This document shows positions 1 to 8,707 of a DNA stretch of 64,000 bases, one piece after another; position 1 is the first letter of the stretch, and each line of letters opens with the position of its first letter. The DNA comes from an uncultured Odoribacter sp. (GTDB lineage Bacteria; Bacteroidota; Bacteroidia; Bacteroidales; Marinifilaceae), in NCBI GenBank assembly GCA_944321165.1, contig CALUKE010000011.1, forward strand, positions 1 to 64,000, given 5' to 3'. A program made the translations under genes and the position numbers. The notes under the pieces are model-generated. The model was not told where the DNA came from, searched no databases, and saw only the letters and a program-made list of their open reading frames with translations.

Positions 1-73
1 CTCGAAAAATTCCTATAAATACCTAACTCTCAATATTTTCAAAGAACTTTTATGATTTTTTTACCGGACACTA

Positions 74-490
74 ATGATCGATTATATCAAATTAACTCTC
101 GATTATTGTGTCCGCTTTTACAAACGTCAGTTTCAAACAGGTACAGCGGTTAATCACGACATTTTGGCACGACTGGAAAAATTACTTGACAACTATTTCA
201 ACTCATCCATTTCTTTGGAAAAAGGATTGCCGAGCGTACAATATTGTGCGGAAGCATTATGTCTTTCAAGCAACTATTTAAGTAATCTCGTCCGTAAAGA
301 AACAGGAATCTCCACCTTGAAACACATTCACCGCAAAACCTTGGATATCGCCAAAGAGCGTCTTGGCGATCCCTACAAATCAGTCAATCGCATCGCCGAA
401 GAATTGGGTTTTTCTTCTTCTTCGCATTTCACCAACTGGTTCAAAAAAATGACTGGAATAACTCCACACGAATACCGGTTGTCCATCTGA
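74..490 (+). CDS. AraC-family DNA-binding domain protein, N-terminal sensor domain missing
   Basis: This is the C-terminal DNA-binding half of an AraC/XylS-type transcription regulator. Two helix-turn-helix units are visible, one around VQYCAEALCLSSNYLSNL and one around IAEELGFSSSSHFTNWFKK, followed by the usual ending GITPHEYRLS. Relatives of this type are normally about 280-300 residues with an N-terminal cupin-like sensor; this reading frame has 138. All three forward frames close within the first 60 bases (stops at 16-18, 24-26 and 53-55), so the sensor part is either lost or cut off by a frameshift near the window edge. The first residues (IDYIKLTLDYCVRFYKRQF) match the linker that normally joins sensor and DNA-binding domain, so ATG 74 may not be a genuine start. 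It may be a remnant. No target can be named. Confidence 0.7.
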   Translation: MIDYIKLTLDYCVRFYKRQFQTGTAVNHDILARLEKLLDNYFNSSISLEKGLPSVQYCAEALCLSSNYLSNLVRKETGISTLKHIHRKTLDIAKERLGDPYKSVNRIAEELGFSSSSHFTNWFKKMTGITPHEYRLSI

Positions 491-501
491 TTATTTCTCT
501 T

Positions 502-1827
502 TCATCTCTGAACGGCATTCCGAATCATCTCAACAGTTTTATCTATACCCATTTTAGAACTGTTTAACACCAGATCATAATTCTCTGCATCGGTCCAGCG
601 TTTCCCGGTATATCGCCAATAATGATTAGAACGTTCTTTGTCAATCCGTTCAATTTCAACCGTAGCATTTTCTGATGAAATACCGTATTCTTCCACAACT
701 CTTTTCCGCGCCTGCTCCATCTCTGCCCTGACAAACACCCGGAAACATCCGGCATGATCTCGCAACACAAAATCAGCACATCTTCCGATAATAATACAAG
801 AACCTTTCGCCGCCAAATCCCGAATAATCCGGCTTTCGGTAACAAATATAGCATCATCAGCGGAAAGCTCCATTTCAGGAATAACACCACCTCCTTCCAC
901 AAAAACCATTTCGAGTAATTGCATCGGTGTCATGGATTGTTCTCGTTCCATCACAACTTTCGGAGAAAAACCCAATTCTTCAGCTGTTTTATCAATTATA
1001 TTCTTATCATAAAGAGGTATTCCCAGTATTTCCGCAAGTTTTTCACCAATCTCATGTCCGCCACTTCCATATTGACGGGAAATCGTAATAACCAAAGGAG
1101 TATTGCCAGAAAGAACTGTCGATTGTACTGGTTTTTCGACGACCGTATCCCCTGCCAGCCAACGATCCAACCAATGCATGTGAGGGGAAATAAAGCGAAC
1201 AACGATTCCTACATAAAACATAGAAAAAAGAGTCCCTGCACCAACCAGATCCCAACGCCAACGACCAAAAACGATGTAACAGCATGCAACGGCAATAGCG
1301 ACCAAAAATATATCGAAAACCATTTTCACTTTACCAAAATCGACACGAAAAACCCGTGAAATCGTAATCGGCAACCCCTCGCCCGGAATCAGCAAAACAT
1401 CACTACGAACCTCCCAAACCACCCCAATACCCAATATCGCTCCCGCCACAACCAACTGAATCCACCGGGCGGAATATCCCAACAATGTATCACTCCATTG
1501 CAACGGCTCTGTCAACCACATACCCAAATCCGAAAAAAGACCGAACAACAAGCAAACACCAAGTTGCAAAAATTGTATTTTTTGAAAATTTTTACGAAGC
1601 AACAACCATTGCAATAATACAAAAAAGAACTGCATACAAAAAATATATCCCCCGACGGTCAAAGGCGCAGACGGAATCATACTTAATACATACGGTGGAC
1701 AAGTGATCGGTGAAGAGCCCAGATTCGCCCGGATGGTCAAAGCGACTCCTATTCCCAAAACAAATAAAGAAAAGATGAACGACAAGGTCCGTCTTCCCCA
1801 TTCCGCAATATTTCTTTTTTCCTTCAT
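502..1827 (-). CDS. YitT/YczE-like membrane protein fused to a cytidylate-kinase-like domain
   Basis: The protein has two parts. Residues 1 to about 235 form a polytopic membrane domain of the YczE/YitT (DUF6198-like) type, with the motif ANLGSSPITCPPYVLS and several hydrophobic helices. From about residue 243 to the end is a cytidylate-kinase-like domain with the P-loop ISRQYGSGGHEIG, the segment IPLYDKNIIDKTAEELG and the lid-like segment RSNHYWRYTGKRW. The family is thought to phosphorylate nucleoside monophosphates, but the substrate of this stand-alone branch is unknown, as is the molecule handled by the membrane domain. I chose the ATG at 1827 (MKEKRNIAEWG) because the 26 residues upstream, from ATG 1905, are not membrane-domain-like. 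If 1905 were the start, it would directly abut a perfect 13-bp inverted repeat. The gene stands alone, converging with the AraC fragment. Confidence 0.8.
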   Translation of the reverse strand: MKEKRNIAEWGRRTLSFIFSLFVLGIGVALTIRANLGSSPITCPPYVLSMIPSAPLTVGGYIFCMQFFFVLLQWLLLRKNFQKIQFLQLGVCLLFGLFSDLGMWLTEPLQWSDTLLGYSARWIQLVVAGAILGIGVVWEVRSDVLLIPGEGLPITISRVFRVDFGKVKMVFDIFLVAIAVACCYIVFGRWRWDLVGAGTLFSMFYVGIVVRFISPHMHWLDRWLAGDTVVEKPVQSTVLSGNTPLVITISRQYGSGGHEIGEKLAEILGIPLYDKNIIDKTAEELGFSPKVVMEREQSMTPMQLLEMVFVEGGGVIPEMELSADDAIFVTESRIIRDLAAKGSCIIIGRCADFVLRDHAGCFRVFVRAEMEQARKRVVEEYGISSENATVEIERIDKERSNHYWRYTGKRWTDAENYDLVLNSSKMGIDKTVEMIRNAVQR

Positions 1828-1905
1828 CGTATTTTCAATTTTAATCCGATTATAGCACCGGAATTCTTCCACAGAATCATAAAAAGGGAAAAAATCAGTT
1901 TCCAT

Positions 1906-1935
1906 ACGCTATAATTTTTCACAAAATTATAGCGT
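1906..1935. promoter_or_regulatory. Perfect 13-bp inverted repeat upstream of the kinase-fusion gene
   Basis: The arms ACGCTATAATTTT (1906-1918) and AAAATTATAGCGT (1923-1935) are perfectly complementary around the 4-base loop TCAC. The element is 79 bp upstream of the chosen start (1827) and immediately next to the alternative start (1905). It may be an operator or an mRNA hairpin in the leader. No run of T follows on the minus strand, so it does not look like a terminator. Confidence 0.55.
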
Positions 1936-1978
1936 CACCATCAGCCACATACTACAAAAATCACGGATAAAATTGCAA

Positions 1979-2004
1979 ATTTCATCGGAAATGACCGATG
2001 AAAT
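1979..2004. repeat. Perfect 10-bp inverted repeat
   Basis: ATTTCATCGG (1979-1988) and CCGATGAAAT (1995-2004) flank the loop AAATGA. It lies in the spacer between the Nudix regulator and the kinase-fusion gene, both on the minus strand. There is no T-run on either side that would make it a standard terminator. It could be an operator or the 3' stabilising hairpin of the upstream transcript. The rest of 2005-2175 shows only a short, stop-interrupted reading frame. Confidence 0.4.
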
Positions 2005-2175
2005 AAAATAGAAGTCGAGTTAAAATAGGACTATCCAAGCAAAATGCCAACCTCCTCAAAAGAATACAGAGAAACAATCAAAGAATAAATATACCCTGGC
2101 ATCCTTAAAACTATCCTCTTCTACAGAAACAGCAATTCCGCAGAATACCTCAGGATCAAAGACAAATACCCGCTA

Positions 2176-2880
2176 TTAAATATTAAAAAAGTTCGGGTTA
2201 TAGCCTTTTTCCAGCATGCTGTTATATTTCTCCTCATCGAAAGAATAAAGGTAAGCCCCTTTCTTCGATGTAGAATAATCTTTTTTACCGGTATTGATCA
2301 GGATATTCATGCTGTGAATCTTTTTCCGGAAATTCCGCTTGTCGATTTCACATCCAAAAATCGCCTCATACAACATCTGTAAAGAAGGTAACGTAAACTC
2401 TTTCGGTAAGAGATTGAAACCGACCGGACAGTTCGTCGCCCGTCTTCTCAAACGTCCCAATGCTTTTTCAACCATCTGGTTATGATCGAAAATCAAAGGA
2501 GGCACCTGATCCAGCTGAATCCACATCGCATTATAGGAACTAACCGCCTCTTTATCATAATTCCGGATATCCATTAAAGCAAAATAAGCCGCAGAAACAA
2601 CCCGCGCACCCGGATCCCGATCGACATCACTGAAAGTCATCAACTGCTCCATATACACCTTCTCTAATCCGGTACAATCTCTCAATACCCGCTCTGCCGC
2701 CTGGTCAAGATTCTCTTCCGCCCGGAGGAAACCTCCCATCAATGACCACTCCCCCTTGCAAGGTTCAAAATTCCGTTTCAACAACAGCAATTTCAAACCT
2801 TCCTCATCAAAACCGAAAATAATGCAATCCACAGCCACCTTAAAATCGGCCTCTTGCGTGTAATACCTTATACTATCCAT
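2176..2880 (-). CDS. NrtR/AraR-like Nudix-domain transcription regulator
   Basis: The N-terminal half (about residues 10-150) is a Nudix fold and the C-terminal part (about 155-234) matches the winged-helix domain of NrtR-family regulators. The Nudix box region GGFLRAEENLDQAAERVL keeps the glycines and first acidic residue, but the catalytic REXXEE core reads ERVLRD, so hydrolysis is doubtful. This is the usual state in regulators that bind a ligand instead. In Bacteroides, AraR, the regulator of L-arabinose use, belongs to this family. The gene follows a minus-strand plant-glycan operon (GH105, GH43, BNR_4, DUF2264, DUF4861) by 80 bp, which supports a sugar-responsive role. An ADP-ribose-responsive NrtR role in NAD metabolism is the alternative. 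A palindrome at 2942-2962 could be its operator. Confidence 0.8.
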   Translation of the reverse strand: MDSIRYYTQEADFKVAVDCIIFGFDEEGLKLLLLKRNFEPCKGEWSLMGGFLRAEENLDQAAERVLRDCTGLEKVYMEQLMTFSDVDRDPGARVVSAAYFALMDIRNYDKEAVSSYNAMWIQLDQVPPLIFDHNQMVEKALGRLRRRATNCPVGFNLLPKEFTLPSLQMLYEAIFGCEIDKRNFRKKIHSMNILINTGKKDYSTSKKGAYLYSFDEEKYNSMLEKGYNPNFFNI

Positions 2881-2941
2881 GAAAAATTTTTCTGCAAAAA
2901 AAATAAAAAAAAATTAGATCGCAAATTTTTTTTTCAAATTC

Positions 2942-2962
2942 AAAGTGTAATGTATACGCTTT
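2942..2962. promoter_or_regulatory. Imperfect palindrome, candidate operator of the Nudix regulator
   Basis: The 8-bp arms AAAGTGTA (2942-2949) and TACGCTTT (2955-2962) match with one exception around a 5-base centre. The site is about 62 bp upstream of the regulator start and touches the stop codon of the preceding DUF4861 gene. Size and symmetry fit an NrtR-family operator. The assignment is inferred from position only. Confidence 0.35.
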
Positions 2963-4106
2963 AATGATTAATCGATATAATCAATGGATTTTCCAGTCGT
3001 TTCTTTTCTCGATTCAAGCACTCAAACCAGTCTGTTGCTTCTTTCACCTCTCCCCATTGACTCCAGGCAGTGCCCATCCAATATTCCACGACAGTTCCCG
3101 GATATTCAGTAATCGCCAACAGGTGTCCCTGAGTTTCTTCAATCTTTTTCAAAGCATGAGGAAAAACTATCCCAACCGCTAAATGACCATTATTCTCGCC
3201 ATTATTCCAATTTTCCGGTTCCCAATATCCCAAAACGCCTCGAACCGTATCCCGCCAGATTTCACCAGGTTGATCCCGTAACACGATACCGGCAGCAACC
3301 AGACTTCCTGCAGGCAATCCGTCATAAGTTTCCCGAATCCGGCAAAAATGAGTATTTGCATCCAGACTGATCTCGCGCCGTTCCGTTACACGATAATCTC
3401 CCACCTCATAAGGTGCATAATCCAAAGAAAAGGTAAACCGTAGAGGCCCTTGATCCAAAATCCGACAGTCCGTAAAATTATTGCCCATGACTAACTTTCC
3501 GTCCCGTAAAGGAGCCATGGCACCGCCTCCCAGCGTACGTCCCACTGCATATACATCCATTCCGTCGCCATGATTGCGATGATAATCTCCCCGTTTATAC
3601 CACTCGTTCAACACCAGACGTTCGGTTCCCTTACACCAGACATCGATGCCATGACTGATTTCGCCGGTAGCTTCCAAAGCCGGCCCATAGACCCGATAAG
3701 CCACCCGATTGTTCTCCCAGGCAAAATCATCCATCCGTTCGGGAACAAGCCGTCCATACACCAAGGGCTCATAGGAGGCCGGCTGCCCTTTCCGTATGAA
3801 AAAGGTCTTTTCTTCCTCCGATGCCAGGGATACCGGAAAAATCAAGGCAACCGGCAATTCCGTCCCTTGATAAATCACCTGAGAGGGGATTTCCCGCTGC
3901 TCTGCATCATATACAATCAATTGCCGAGGATCCACCGTTTCCAGAACGTTTTCCAATTCTTTCCAGGCGACTTCGACTATTTCTCCACAACGCTCTTCCA
4001 GAAGGGGGTTGTGAACAAGTACCTCTACCTGCTGTTGCCGGCTGCACCCCATCATCCACACACACCACAAAAACAGCCAGATCCCTTTATTTATTTTTCT
4101 CTTCAT
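2961..4106 (-). CDS. DUF4861-family lipoprotein of a plant-glycan operon
   Basis: This is a secreted lipoprotein of about 381 residues. The start at 4106 (MKRKINKGIWLFLWCVWMMG) gives a lipoprotein signal peptide ending in GC; ATG 4130 would add eight residues. The body carries DUF4861 features: MDDFAWENNRVAYRVYGPAL, GIDVWCKGTERLVLNEWYKR, and YHRNHGDGMDVYAVGRTLGG. The reaction of this family is not settled. It is often found in Bacteroidota loci for pectin- and uronate-rich polysaccharides. It is the last enzyme-like gene of the minus-strand operon, 49 bp after the DUF2264 gene. The family call is from memory of conserved motifs. Confidence 0.75.
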   Translation of the reverse strand: MKRKINKGIWLFLWCVWMMGCSRQQQVEVLVHNPLLEERCGEIVEVAWKELENVLETVDPRQLIVYDAEQREIPSQVIYQGTELPVALIFPVSLASEEEKTFFIRKGQPASYEPLVYGRLVPERMDDFAWENNRVAYRVYGPALEATGEISHGIDVWCKGTERLVLNEWYKRGDYHRNHGDGMDVYAVGRTLGGGAMAPLRDGKLVMGNNFTDCRILDQGPLRFTFSLDYAPYEVGDYRVTERREISLDANTHFCRIRETYDGLPAGSLVAAGIVLRDQPGEIWRDTVRGVLGYWEPENWNNGENNGHLAVGIVFPHALKKIEETQGHLLAITEYPGTVVEYWMGTAWSQWGEVKEATDWFECLNREKKRLENPLIISINH

Positions 4107-4155
4107 TTGATTATCAACCATTATTTGCAATCGAAACGATTTTTCTTCCCTTTCA

Positions 4156-5403
4156 TTATTTTATAGCATGATCTTTCGGAAATTCCTGACCACCCCAGGC
4201 CTTTTTCTGGGTCCAATCTTCAGCCGGATCTGTCCAAAAAGGATGATCTGCCGGCAATCCCAGTGGCAAAAAAACCAAAGTAGTCATATATAAACTGCCA
4301 TTATTCGTATACCAGTCCGAAGTTCCGGGCTGTGACCCATTGAATCCCAAAGTCAAAAATCCTTTTTCATTAAAATTCTGTTCTCCTTCAAACATCCGTT
4401 TCATCACAGCAGTCAAGGCCGCCCGCACCTGGCCGCCCGAAAGCTCTTCCGGCAATTCCTCACGCCAAGCCAACATGGCCAAGGGCTGAAACACCGCCAT
4501 GCGATAGGGAATAGAACGTCCGAAAACCGGATAGGCACCTTCCGGAGAGATAAAGCGTTCCAAAATAATCGCATATTTCTGCATCCGTTGTAAAGCCCGC
4601 GGATAGCCGTCCTTCTCCATATTCCACACATTCCGTTTTCCTCCATCGGTCATAATCTCCAGGCATTCGAGATTCATCGGCTGGATTACATAACTATTAT
4701 AATAATCAAACGCAAAACCGGGTCCATCCGAATACCAACCGTCACCGACATACCATTCCTCTATCTTCCGCAAGGCAGAAGTCACCCGATAAGCATCCCA
4801 CTGCGCCCCTGCCTTTCTCAAAAAACATTCTATGGTAGAAGAAAACAACAACCAATTGGTATAAGGTGGATCCACCCGACGCAATTGCTGAAATTCCTGA
4901 ATATAACGCTGCTTGGTCAGAGTATCCAAAGGCACCCACAACGCATCATAAGCCCGAATAAAACTTTCAGCCACATAAGCGGCATCAACCAACGGCTGCC
5001 CCTCTTTTCGCCATAACAGATAGTCCGGACTGTTCGGATCCACAGCATGCGCATAACTCTTCAGCGCCCATTCTCGAAGCTGTTTCCGCTGTGCCCCCTC
5101 CGGCGTATCATCGTCCGGCAAACTCAGCCAGGGGGCCAGGCCGGCCATGGTACGACCGAAAGCTTCCATATAGGTTACCCGCCTATCCCGACCATCCCAA
5201 GTAGGACTCAGTTCCACCAGCATATTCTGTTGCAACTTTCCTTCACTCATGTTACTGAGTATGGGACTCACGATCTTGTATAAAAGATTACACCAATAGG
5301 TACGATCGTCCTGTTCTTTCTCTTGCTTGCGTCTTGCTTCTGCTCCCTGTGGCAGCAACACGGCCATCAGAAGCAACAGAGAAAATACCTTAAAAACCTT
5401 CAT
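4156..5403 (-). CDS. DUF2264 family secreted protein, probable glycoside hydrolase
   Basis: The protein begins with a clear signal peptide at ATG 5403 (MKVFKVFSLLLLMAVLLPQG); a longer in-frame start at 5520 would overlap the preceding gene and add a non-secretory leader. The mature part is a helical, probably (alpha/alpha)6-toroid DUF2264 domain, with LSPTWDGRDRRVTYMEAFGR, GWYSDGPGFAFDYYNSYVI and SPEGAYPVFGRSIPYR. I recall that part of DUF2264 has been placed in CAZy family GH154 (beta-glucuronidase), but cannot confirm it here. That activity would follow naturally after removal of terminal rhamnose by the neighbouring propeller protein. The gene lies 20 bp behind the BNR_4 gene in one operon. 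Confidence 0.8.
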   Translation of the reverse strand: MKVFKVFSLLLLMAVLLPQGAEARRKQEKEQDDRTYWCNLLYKIVSPILSNMSEGKLQQNMLVELSPTWDGRDRRVTYMEAFGRTMAGLAPWLSLPDDDTPEGAQRKQLREWALKSYAHAVDPNSPDYLLWRKEGQPLVDAAYVAESFIRAYDALWVPLDTLTKQRYIQEFQQLRRVDPPYTNWLLFSSTIECFLRKAGAQWDAYRVTSALRKIEEWYVGDGWYSDGPGFAFDYYNSYVIQPMNLECLEIMTDGGKRNVWNMEKDGYPRALQRMQKYAIILERFISPEGAYPVFGRSIPYRMAVFQPLAMLAWREELPEELSGGQVRAALTAVMKRMFEGEQNFNEKGFLTLGFNGSQPGTSDWYTNNGSLYMTTLVFLPLGLPADHPFWTDPAEDWTQKKAWGGQEFPKDHAIK

Positions 5404-5423
5404 TTTATCATACATTAAATTTA

Positions 5424-6731
5424 TCATTGAATACGCCAAACCTCCAAACGGGCAGGAGCCGGCAAAGCACCATCCCGCTTCTGATCTCGATTCGGAGAAA
5501 GAGCTTCCCAACGTAAACAATAGTGATGCCGATCAGAAGCGATCCCCTGCCCTATCACTTTATACACCAACATACCGGGAAAATTCGAACGGACCACATC
5601 CATCGAATCCGGATAATTTTTCACATATGCTTCCTCTCGCAAAGGAAGCAATGTATTCTCATCAACAATCACCTGTCCGTCCCCGATATCCATCCGATGA
5701 TACCCAAAACGCAACTGTCCCTGTTGCCAAACTTCTGGTGCATCGATCAATAACTCATTGACAATCGTTCCCCAACCTTTGAAATCCCAACGATAGGTCC
5801 ACTGGGTTTGCCGAACCTGTTTCCACTGGCCCGACTCAAAACGAGCCAACATCAACTGAGTATATCCTAGCGAATCATACTTATGATACCCGATGACAGG
5901 TTGGCACCGGGAATCGAATCCCAACTTTATACCGATATTTATCAACCCTCCCTTTACCGGAGTCGGATCGACAACCAATATCGTATCCGACAGGGTTATC
6001 GGCAAGTCTACCGCTTCTCCGCGGACACTTTCCCAATGCGACAGATCCCGGCTGCGGGCATATGAAAGCGTATGATTGGATGAACAGTCGGGATTATCTC
6101 GCCACACCCAAATCAAATGATAATAACCATCCGGGCCAACGACAGGTCCCTGCATATAAGCACTTCGCAACCCCTCACCATCGATCAGAGGCCGATCCAG
6201 CAAGCGACTCCAGGTCTGCCTCTCCACATCCAGCACATTGTATATCTCATATCCGTTTCCACTACGTCCGTAACGGTAATGATAAATCACCTCTCCCCGA
6301 GGACCGGTCATAAATTCCGGATAGGTTGTTACATCTTCCTGCGCAACCATGCTGTCCTGACGTACGATCGTATGAATTTGCCATGGACAAAGGCTTTTAA
6401 AATAATTCATCGGACTGGAATGCATATTGCCGCAAATATGAATATATCCGACACTATCGACATACATGGCAATAGAATTATGACTGTCCCAACCCACCTT
6501 GCTGTTCAGTTTTTGATAATCCCACTGATCCGAACCCAAACGACGGCATGCCACCGTCATCACATGAGCCGTATCATAATAGGCGACATACTGCCAATCG
6601 CCTGCTGTATACAAGCTGAAATTTACCGGAAAATCCGAAGGTACAAAATCTACGCCCACCACCTCCAGTTTTTCCTGACACCCCCAAAGGCTGCCTAACA
6701 GCAAGCCGATCATCATCCATATCAATTTCAT
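5424..6731 (-). CDS. BNR_4-type seven-bladed propeller lipoprotein (GH145/PL24-like)
   Basis: A lipoprotein of 435 residues with signal MKLIWMMIGLLLGSLWGC. The body is a BNR_4-type beta-propeller: GWDSHNSIAMYVDSVGYIHI, GNMHSSPMNYFKS, YPEFMTGPRGEVIYHYRYG, and MQGPVVGPDGYYHLIWVWR. Families with this fold include GH145 (alpha-L-rhamnosyl-1,4-glucuronate hydrolase from arabinogalactan loci) and the PL24/PL25 ulvan lyases. The neighbours (GH105, GH43, DUF2264) favour an exo-acting role on rhamnose-glucuronate caps of arabinogalactan or rhamnogalacturonan, but catalytic residues cannot be fixed by eye. It sits 17 bp downstream of the GH43 gene. Confidence 0.75.
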   Translation of the reverse strand: MKLIWMMIGLLLGSLWGCQEKLEVVGVDFVPSDFPVNFSLYTAGDWQYVAYYDTAHVMTVACRRLGSDQWDYQKLNSKVGWDSHNSIAMYVDSVGYIHICGNMHSSPMNYFKSLCPWQIHTIVRQDSMVAQEDVTTYPEFMTGPRGEVIYHYRYGRSGNGYEIYNVLDVERQTWSRLLDRPLIDGEGLRSAYMQGPVVGPDGYYHLIWVWRDNPDCSSNHTLSYARSRDLSHWESVRGEAVDLPITLSDTILVVDPTPVKGGLINIGIKLGFDSRCQPVIGYHKYDSLGYTQLMLARFESGQWKQVRQTQWTYRWDFKGWGTIVNELLIDAPEVWQQGQLRFGYHRMDIGDGQVIVDENTLLPLREEAYVKNYPDSMDVVRSNFPGMLVYKVIGQGIASDRHHYCLRWEALSPNRDQKRDGALPAPARLEVWRIQ

Positions 6732-6748
6732 AGCATCAAAATAACCAT

Positions 6749-8707
6749 TTATCTCACTTCATCCATTGCTTTCTCCGATACCTTTTTCCCCAAACCTTCC
6801 AACGTAGGAATAATCTTTTGAATTGTCCCGTCCGCCTCAAAATTCATCCGATCGATACATACCTCCCGGTGATAACCGGCTGCATCCCCCATATGAATAC
6901 CATCAGGACGACAAAAACGGTGATATACGATATACCATTCATCTTTTCCCGGAATCTGCAAAACCGAATTGTGTCCGGTGCCGAATATGCCCAAATCAGG
7001 ATTTTTAGCTAAAATCAAATTGTTGTCCGGAATCTGAATCGGTCCCAGTGGAGAATCGGCCATGCCGTAACGTACCCGGTAGTCCTCACTGCGGGTATCA
7101 TCTTCCGACCACAGAAAATAATATTTCCCTTGTCGATAAAATACACAGGTCCCTTCCCGAAAAGTACCATCCTTCGGAGTGATTACTCGAACGGTTTCCG
7201 GACGTATACTCATCATATCTTCATTCAATTCGGCAACGGCCATAAAACAGTTTCCCCAATACAGGTAAGTCTTTCCAGAGCGCGGATCGTAAAACACGTC
7301 CGGATCGATGTTTTGTCCGCCCGTCACTCCTGCCGGCAACTGATCGACCACCGGCTGATCGCCGGCCCGGAAAGGTCCAGCCGGATGATCCGCCACGGCC
7401 ACTCCAATCCGTTGAGCCGCCGTATAATAATAAAAATACCGATATGCGCCATTTACTTTCTTTTCGATAATACAAGGAGCCCAGGCATTCCGTTTCGCCC
7501 ATTTCACCTGACTCGGTAAATCGAGAATGATACCTTCCTCCTTCCACTCTTTCAAATCGGAAGAAGAAAAAGCCTTGAAACTGTTTCCACCCCAACTGGA
7601 ATATCCATCCGTCGTCGGATAAAGATAATAACGTCCGGTCTGATAAGCATACAAAATAGCCGGATCAGCATAAAAGCCTTTGATCACCGGATTACCGTTT
7701 TCCGGTTCAAATACCCGGTAGACCGTCCGCTTCCGGGCATTTCCCCACACCCGTTCCAAACGTTCGGCTTCACTCACCGTAATCGGAATGATCGTCCCGT
7801 GTCGAGGATGGAAATCCATGGAAACCTCTTCATCTATCACCCGAAAATGAAGCAAATCCGTCGATTCAGTAAACTGATATTTCCCAGCCATGTATACGTC
7901 ATACATCAACACATACCGCTCACTGCCAATCAAAGGGAAGACAGAAGAGCCCTCCACAGCCTGATCTGTCTGCTGCAGATACTGATCATATTCCTTCCAA
8001 TGACCGGAAGTTAGCGAACGAGTTACTGCTTTTTTAATGCCATTACCGTGTCCTTCCGTTTTATAAAACAAATGATATTTTCCTCTGTAAAAAATAATAT
8101 CTCCATCAATACAGGATTTCCTGTTTTCAGGCAAAAACAGGTGTTTCGGTTCCCCTTCAATGTCCGTAAAACCTGGGTTGGCATAAGCATAATAGATCTG
8201 ATCCGGGCCTTCTCCGAATTTCATGGACCAGTAGATCATATATTTTCCGCTTTTTGCATCATAAATCGTCTGAGGAGCCCACACCCGTTTCAACTGCTCA
8301 TATCCGGGCAAGTTCTTTTGCTGCATATTCACCACCGAAGAAGTCCAGTGAATCAAATCTGTCGATTTCAGCAATACCATTGCCCGGTTGGAGTCCCATC
8401 CATTGGCCGATACCATATCGGTTGCCACCATATAGAATGTTTTTCCGTCCTCTCCCCTCAAAATATGTGGATCCCGCACCCCACCCGTCGAACTGATTTC
8501 TTCCGAAGAAAGGACCGGTTGATTGTCATTCAGCGCCCGATAATTCAATCCGTCGTAGCTGATCGCAAAACGAATCGCTTCTTCAGCCTTATCATTCCCG
8601 GTAAAATATACAAACAGATACGCCTTATATTCTTCTGCTCTCAGAGAGCACAACGTCAGGAAAAGAATTCCCAGACACAATACGGTTCTTTTCATATCTT
8701 TCTTCAT
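6749..8707 (-). CDS. Tandem two-domain glycoside hydrolase family 43 protein
   Basis: The secreted protein (652 residues) holds two GH43-like five-bladed propellers. The first runs from about residue 28 to 325 (VRDPHILRGEDGKTFYMVATD, RVWAPQTIYDAKSGKYMIYWS, CIDGDIIFYRGKYHLFYK). The second runs from about 335 to 640 (IKGFYADPAILYAYQTGRYYL, AWAPCIIEKKVNGAYRYFYY, NIDPDVFYDPRSGKTYLYWG, REGTCVFYRQGKYYFLWSE, GHNSVL). GH43 enzymes act as arabinofuranosidases, xylosidases or beta-1,3-galactosidases. Tandem forms occur in arabinogalactan and pectin loci of Bacteroides. The start ATG at 8707 overlaps the GH105 stop by 4 bp (ATGA), so the two are translationally coupled; ATG 8695 (MKRTVLCL) would be a tighter signal-peptide start. 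The second domain keeps clearer acidic motifs. Confidence 0.85.
   Translation of the reverse strand: MKKDMKRTVLCLGILFLTLCSLRAEEYKAYLFVYFTGNDKAEEAIRFAISYDGLNYRALNDNQPVLSSEEISSTGGVRDPHILRGEDGKTFYMVATDMVSANGWDSNRAMVLLKSTDLIHWTSSVVNMQQKNLPGYEQLKRVWAPQTIYDAKSGKYMIYWSMKFGEGPDQIYYAYANPGFTDIEGEPKHLFLPENRKSCIDGDIIFYRGKYHLFYKTEGHGNGIKKAVTRSLTSGHWKEYDQYLQQTDQAVEGSSVFPLIGSERYVLMYDVYMAGKYQFTESTDLLHFRVIDEEVSMDFHPRHGTIIPITVSEAERLERVWGNARKRTVYRVFEPENGNPVIKGFYADPAILYAYQTGRYYLYPTTDGYSSWGGNSFKAFSSSDLKEWKEEGIILDLPSQVKWAKRNAWAPCIIEKKVNGAYRYFYYYTAAQRIGVAVADHPAGPFRAGDQPVVDQLPAGVTGGQNIDPDVFYDPRSGKTYLYWGNCFMAVAELNEDMMSIRPETVRVITPKDGTFREGTCVFYRQGKYYFLWSEDDTRSEDYRVRYGMADSPLGPIQIPDNNLILAKNPDLGIFGTGHNSVLQIPGKDEWYIVYHRFCRPDGIHMGDAAGYHREVCIDRMNFEADGTIQKIIPTLEGLGKKVSEKAMDEVR

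Noticed and set aside
919..1359. Plus-strand reading frame of 146 codons
   Set aside because: It lies opposite the kinase-fusion gene and has no domain or codon logic of its own; many such antisense frames occur under the minus-strand genes and were left out.
2044..2170. Plus-strand stretch that reads MPTSSKEYRETIKE, a stop, then about 30 more codons
   Set aside because: It is interrupted, matches nothing I recognise and is too short to call a remnant gene.
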